The notes under the pieces were generated by a model that did no database searches, was not told the DNA's origin, and was given only the letters and a program-made list of their open reading frames with translations. The position numbers and the translations under genes were made by a program. A stretch of DNA of 64,000 nucleotides from Hippopus hippopus (lineage: Eukaryota > Mollusca > Bivalvia > Cardiida > Cardiidae), in the NCBI GenBank assembly GCA_946811185.2, contig OX328100.1, positions 18,464,999 to 18,528,998 of the forward strand, given 5' to 3'. The stretch's first letter is position 1, and the number at the start of each line of letters is the position of its first letter. This document shows positions 63,986-64,000 of the stretch, in pieces.

Positions 63986-64000
63986 GGAAAAGAAGAAAAT

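Overview
The window is AT-rich, gene-poor animal DNA packed with repeats, and it holds one almost complete virus-like transposon. The host is most likely a bivalve mollusc, probably a heterodont clam or mussel. That call rests on the repeat types: tRNA-derived SINEs carrying the GTTTAACGCCA block, repeats ending in CCAGTGGAGCTAAAAA, repeats with GCTCACCTGAG-type ends, and short TTAA-flanked hairpin elements. No complete host gene is visible. One host-like exon (60535-60721, minus strand) and one spliced-looking non-coding segment (about 62100-63015) are the only host candidates.

Region by region: 1-33940 is a nested landscape of DNA transposons and SINEs. The clearest pieces are two GTGCGCAC arrays split by an insertion (3296-4612); a Harbinger-like element with TAA target duplications (6665-8036); a hAT-like element with another element inside it (11135-13246); large inverted arrays of a CGGAATGT motif (13550-22560), interrupted by SINEs, a foldback Mutator-like element (15906-17142), a hAT-like element (18393-21542) and a 225-bp MITE (22297-22521); a pogo/Tigger-type transposon with a decayed DDE transposase and a PHD finger (22813-26802); and a Tc1-like transposon with an intact 341-residue transposase (28611-29636). 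52650-64000 is again repeats, dominated by TTAA-flanked piggyBac-type MITEs with a central hairpin.

The centre of interest is 33947-52643, an 18.7-kb Polinton/Maverick (adintovirus-like) element with inverted repeats of about 220 bp and a perfect 6-bp target duplication (TATCTT). It carries the whole core set: protein-primed-type family B DNA polymerase, chromodomain integrase, adenain-like protease, packaging ATPase, double-jelly-roll major capsid protein, penton-type minor capsid protein, a phospholipase A2-like protein and small virion proteins with protease-site motifs. It also carries a phage-tail-like fibre gene, two tandem RING-finger genes, a dUTPase-like small protein and, at its left end, the large subunit of a class I ribonucleotide reductase, which is not part of the standard Polinton set.

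The element looks like a fairly young but already decaying virus copy. Ribonucleotide reductase, fibre and one RING gene have frameshifts, several of them in homopolymers; polymerase and the dUTPase-like gene have in-frame stops; and the ATPase start reads TTG. The genes share two signals that I regard as the best lead for something undescribed. A TATATAAAA-type box sits directly against several start codons, and AT-rich hairpins overlap or closely follow the stop codon of most transcription units. This resembles the hairpin 3'-end rule known for mimivirus and its virophage.
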